Source: Desulfurococcales archaeon
GTDB lineage: Archaea > Thermoproteota > Thermoprotei_A > Sulfolobales > NBVN01
Direction of reading: 5' to 3'
NCBI GenBank assembly: GCA_027061705.1
Contig: JAMOVB010000008.1
Coordinates: forward strand, 1 to 16,535
DNA length: 16,535 nucleotides
The translations under genes and the position numbers were made by a program. Below are positions 12,956-16,535 of this stretch, one piece after another. The notes beneath the pieces are model-generated. The model was not told the DNA's origin, ran no database searches, and saw only the letters and a list, made by a program, of their open reading frames with translations. How positions within the stretch are numbered: position 1 is the first letter of the stretch; each line of letters opens with the position of its first letter.

Positions 12956-15900
12956 GCTGCCCCGCAGGTAAAGACCTTAACGACCTGAGGGCCTCCTCAA
13001 CCTCCTTAAGCGCCTCACCCCACTCGCCAACGTCCTCCGGGGCGACGATGTCGATCGAGCCTCCCTGAACCTCACCGCCCGCAGTGAGTTCATCCTCAAG
13101 AACGCCCTCAATCTCGCTGTAGACCTGCTTAAGCCCCTCGAGGGTCTCGGGCCTGGCTCTCCAGACCCCCCTCTCAGCAGCCTCAACGAGCCTGCGGGTT
13201 ATTTCCTCCAACGCCCACACGTTATGCTTCATGAACCACTCCCGCATCTCCCTATCCAGCACGTACTTCCTAGCTATCCTCTCGAACCACTCGTCCCTAA
13301 CCACCCCTGCTGAGGCGCCCCAGCCGTAGAGGTGGAGCACCTTCCTCTGAAGCTCGCTAGCCCCCCTATACCCGTGCTCCCTCATCCTACTCACCCACGC
13401 CGGGTTAAGGAGCTTGGAGAGCACGACCCTATCCACCTCAACCTCAAGATCCCTCACAACGGGTTCGGCAGGGTCCCTAGTGTCGACGACCACGCCCTCC
13501 ACAGGCCCTCCCTTAACAACCCTAACCGCGTTGACGAACCCCCCATGGTATCCGAAGTAGCAGCAGCACCCGAGGATGTCGTGCTCGTCGCTCACGCTAT
13601 TCTTAGTCACCACGTCAACGAACCTCAAGTTCCTCACCAGAGGCTCCACAGCCTTAACGCCGCGGGCCCTAACCCCGTAGGCGTAGCCGCCCCACTGAAT
13701 CCACACCTTAGCCAGGTCCTCCCTACCCCTCCACGCGGAGGCCTCGACGGCGAGGTTAACGCCCGCCCCGTAAGCCCCGGGCGGCGGGCCGAAGACCCTG
13801 TAGGACGCCAGCTCCTCGGCAGCCCCGCCTCCCCCTAACTCCTTAACAAGTGTTAGGAAGTGCTTCCTAACGTAGTTAACTTCCGGGGGCTCGTCAAGCG
13901 AGAGGACTAGGGCTACGGCCTTATCTATGAGCTCGACGTAGTTGGGTAGCACGTCACGCACTATGCCGCTGATCCTAACCACGACGTCAATCCTCGGCCT
14001 GCCTAACTCCTCAATAGGTATGGGCTCAACCCCAACGACAGTTCCAGCATCGCTCCACACAGGCCTGACGCCCAGCAGGTAGAGTATCTGGGCTAGTTGC
14101 TCGCCATCCGCCTTAAACGCGTCTATACTCCATAGGACCTCCCCAACGCTCTCCGGATACCTTCCGTACTTGTTGCGGTAGTGTTGGAGGAGCCTCCTCG
14201 CAGACTCAACACCCACAACCCACGCCGCCCTCGTGGGCAGCGCCCTAGGGTCGACAAGGAAGAAGTTCCTCCCCGTAGGCAGTATCTCGAACCTGCCACG
14301 CGTTAAGGCCCCGGAAGCGCCGGGCTCTATGAAGCGGCCTGCAACCCCCGAAGCAAGCGCCCGGAGCTCCCGCCTGCACTCCATGATGAGCTCGGCGACG
14401 CGGGCAGCCACCCTCAAGACAGACCTAAGCGCCCTCTCCTCAACCTCCCCGCAGAACCTGACCTCAAACCCCTCACCCTCCAAAGCCTTGACCGCCTCCC
14501 CACACGCGTCCCTAACCCCTCCCGACCTAAGCAACCTCTCGACAAGCCTAACGGCGGCCCGCCTAATGCCGGCCCTCCCAACAGCGTCGACGCCGCCGAC
14601 AATGCTCTCGAGAACCTCGGTTATTGAGGGCCTGCCGCCAACACGCGCCGTCAGCGTCGACACGACGTACTCCGCCAGAAGCTTCGGGTCCTCGGGAGGG
14701 GCTCCGAGGATGTGGAGACCCGCGTTAACCGCGGTGTTCCCGACCATCTCAACGTAAGACTTAATCCTCTCGACCGGGTCGTCACAGCCCTCAAGCGGTA
14801 TTCCAGCCTCCCTAGCCCTCCTCACAACGTCCCTCTCAAGAACCTCGGCCCTAGCCCTATCACCGACCTCCCTAGCGCGGAGGAGCTGCTTAAGCAACGC
14901 CTCAAGATCCTCGAAAACCCTGCACTGCTCGAGAGGCGGGTAGAGGTGATCAACGATGACTGCATAGCCCCTCCTCTTAGCCATGGAGCCCTCCATAGGG
15001 TTGGCAACAACGTAGACGTACAGGTGGGGGACGTCATCCACGCTTATCTCCGGCCAGCACATCCACGAGAGGCCGACACCCTTACCGGGCAGGAACTCCA
15101 GGTAGCCGTGGGTCCCGAAATGTATTATTACGTCGGCCCTAAACACCCTCGTTAACCAGCGGTACACCGCCAGCCACTGGTGCGGGGGCGGGATCTTAGG
15201 ATTATGCAGTATCTTACACACCCTCCCATCACACCTAGGGCCGGCGCACCCGCGCTTCGGCTGCGGAAGCACCACAACGTTACCGAACCTGAGTCCCGGG
15301 ACGACGAACCTGCCTCCCCACACCATGCCGGTTAGCTCCTTAGGCGCCCTGCCCTCCAGAACCTCCCTCGGGTCGCCCCACTCCCTAACCATCTCATCCC
15401 TTACACGCCCCGGCAACTCAGAAAACCACCTGAGGTACTCGTCCTTACTGACGAAGCCCAGCGCGCCGCCCCTAGACACGATCTCCTCGACAGGCGTCCA
15501 CCTGAACTCGCTTAAAGCCTTCCTAGTCAGTATGAGTTTAATAAGCTCCTCGCCAGAGGCAGGCAGCTCCCCGCCTACGTCGTAGCCCTCCTCCCTCAAA
15601 AACCTGAGGAACCTCACGACACTCTCAGGGACGTCTAAGCCCATCCCGACAGCCACGTTAGCCTCAACACCCTTGCATGGCGGGTTAATCAGAACTATCG
15701 CGACCCTCCTCTCACTAGGCGGCTTTAACCTAAGGTCAACCCACCTGCGGACGCGCCTAGCGATCCACGACACATGCTCCCTAACAACCTCATACCTCTT
15801 CTCGCCAAGAGGGCCTAGGGAGGTGCCGGCAACAACCACCGGCTCGACAACCCCGTTAACCTCCGGCATCGTAACGCTGTAGGTTAGGGTGGAGTAATCC

Positions 15901-16535
15901 ACACCCTCCTTAGACTCGAGCCACTCGCCGGCAGACCTGCCGAAAACCCTGATGCCTTGAAGGACGGGCACCCCAAGCGCCTTGAGCAGGTCGGTACCCT
16001 CATCACTAGCGACTTCACGGGAGCTCCACGCATCCCTAGCTCGCCTAGAACTCATGAAGAAGGACGTCAGGTTTACGAGAACCTCAATCACGGGCCTGCC
16101 GCTGCGGAAGAAGAACCTACGTATGCTCTCCTCCTTACCCTCAGACCCTATGACATCGTCCTTAAACCCGTAGGTGAATACCGGGATAACGCCTAAGCCT
16201 AGGTTCTCAAGCTCCTCAACAAGCGCGTCAACCACGGATGTCTTACCGTAAACCCAGTCACTCCTATAGAAAAGTATGCCGACAAGAGGTCTGGAGGCAA
16301 ACTCATACACCCTCAGGTAATCCCCAAGCGACTCGAAAACCCCGTGCCTGGGGTGGTATATGCCCTGCAGCGGCAGCTCACGCGGCTCCGGAAGCTCGGG
16401 AGGCCTGCCCGAGGCTAGGGACGCTAACGCCCTCACAAGCGCCCTAAGGTTCTCAACACCCCCGAGCTTCAGGTATTTAGAGAGCGCTAGAGCCACGCCG
16501 AGGTCGACGTTCGTTAGACTCGCGTGGGATTCGTC
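12948..16535 (-). CDS. cobN: CobN-type cobaltochelatase large subunit, 5' end beyond window
   Basis: This is the porphyrin-binding large subunit of a class I (ATP-dependent) chelatase, inserting cobalt into a hydrogenobyrinate-type ring in cobalamin synthesis. Diagnostic segments include VIHFGTHGYLEFLPGKGVGL, VVANPMEGSMAKRRGYAV, GPPPGAYGAGVNLAVEAS, VWIQWGGYAYG, SVSDEHDILGCCCYFGYHGG and HNVWALEEITRRLVEAA. The GTG at 16496 would give 1182 residues. However, the same frame stays open to the right edge (reading DESHASLTNVDLG before it), and CobN proteins normally have about 100 more N-terminal residues before the YLKLGGVENL segment seen here. The true start is therefore outside the window and the gene is 5'-partial. 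It overlaps chlID by 8 bases. CobN and ChlH are homologous, so metal identity rests on the resemblance to CobN. Confidence 0.93.
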   Translation of the reverse strand, partial: DESHASLTNVDLGVALALSKYLKLGGVENLRALVRALASLASGRPPELPEPRELPLQGIYHPRHGVFESLGDYLRVYEFASRPLVGILFYRSDWVYGKTSVVDALVEELENLGLGVIPVFTYGFKDDVIGSEGKEESIRRFFFRSGRPVIEVLVNLTSFFMSSRRARDAWSSREVASDEGTDLLKALGVPVLQGIRVFGRSAGEWLESKEGVDYSTLTYSVTMPEVNGVVEPVVVAGTSLGPLGEKRYEVVREHVSWIARRVRRWVDLRLKPPSERRVAIVLINPPCKGVEANVAVGMGLDVPESVVRFLRFLREEGYDVGGELPASGEELIKLILTRKALSEFRWTPVEEIVSRGGALGFVSKDEYLRWFSELPGRVRDEMVREWGDPREVLEGRAPKELTGMVWGGRFVVPGLRFGNVVVLPQPKRGCAGPRCDGRVCKILHNPKIPPPHQWLAVYRWLTRVFRADVIIHFGTHGYLEFLPGKGVGLSWMCWPEISVDDVPHLYVYVVANPMEGSMAKRRGYAVIVDHLYPPLEQCRVFEDLEALLKQLLRAREVGDRARAEVLERDVVRRAREAGIPLEGCDDPVERIKSYVEMVGNTAVNAGLHILGAPPEDPKLLAEYVVSTLTARVGGRPSITEVLESIVGGVDAVGRAGIRRAAVRLVERLLRSGGVRDACGEAVKALEGEGFEVRFCGEVEERALRSVLRVAARVAELIMECRRELRALASGVAGRFIEPGASGALTRGRFEILPTGRNFFLVDPRALPTRAAWVVGVESARRLLQHYRNKYGRYPESVGEVLWSIDAFKADGEQLAQILYLLGVRPVWSDAGTVVGVEPIPIEELGRPRIDVVVRISGIVRDVLPNYVELIDKAVALVLSLDEPPEVNYVRKHFLTLVKELGGGGAAEELASYRVFGPPPGAYGAGVNLAVEASAWRGREDLAKVWIQWGGYAYGVRARGVKAVEPLVRNLRFVDVVTKNSVSDEHDILGCCCYFGYHGGFVNAVRVVKGGPVEGVVVDTRDPAEPVVRDLEVEVDRVVLSKLLNPAWVSRMREHGYRGASELQRKVLHLYGWGASAGVVRDEWFERIARKYVLDREMREWFMKHNVWALEEITRRLVEAAERGVWRARPETLEGLKQVYSEIEGVLEDELTAGGEVQGGSIDIVAPEDVGEWGEALKEVEEALRSLRSLPAGQHG

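Overview
The window looks like a hyperthermophilic or thermophilic archaeon, probably Thermoproteota (Crenarchaeota-like). Signs of this are a dolichol-type GT2 glycosyltransferase, TATA-box promoters, GTG and TTG starts, heavy AGG/ATA codon use, tightly packed overlapping genes, a tRNA-Ser(UGA) with CCA encoded in the DNA, and a fused ChlI-ChlD chelatase subunit beside an archaeal-type CobN. No species name can be supported from sequence alone.

Layout. (1) 1-2910, minus strand: a surface-glycan cluster read right to left: a small helical hypothetical protein, a dolichyl-phosphate-sugar-synthase-like GT2, a second GT2, and a GT4 that runs off the left edge. The first two genes are GC-rich like most of the window. 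The last two are strikingly AT-rich, and the switch falls inside the 3' end of the dolichol-type GT2. (2) 3115-6850: an accessory stretch of lower GC. It holds an interrupted plus-strand ORF, a two-gene operon (SMC/ABC-like AAA ATPase plus a 132-residue partner) that resembles a defence module, and a tandem duplication. Each duplicated unit is a small unrecognised gene followed by a conserved two-stem hairpin; one gene copy is clearly broken and the other has lost a normal start. This stretch abuts the 3' end of tRNA-Ser. (3) 6960-8509: tRNA-Ser(UGA), a divergent GT4-type glycosyltransferase and a convergent hypothetical gene. (4) 8686-10998: a complete GH31 alpha-glucosidase/alpha-xylosidase-type enzyme. 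(5) 10973-16535, minus strand: a cobN - chlID operon for class I metal insertion into a tetrapyrrole (cobalamin-type pathway). CobN is open at the right edge and therefore 5'-partial.

Main point of interest. The two hairpins at 5555-5619 and 6152-6218 share a two-stem architecture, with compensatory base-pair changes between copies and apical loops that both run UGA...GAUGA. In one copy two positions are G.U on the plus strand but A.C on the minus strand. That points to a plus-strand structured RNA lying antisense and tail-to-tail with the paralogous small genes. I cannot match it to a known family. The ATPase pair next to it is the other candidate for an undescribed system.
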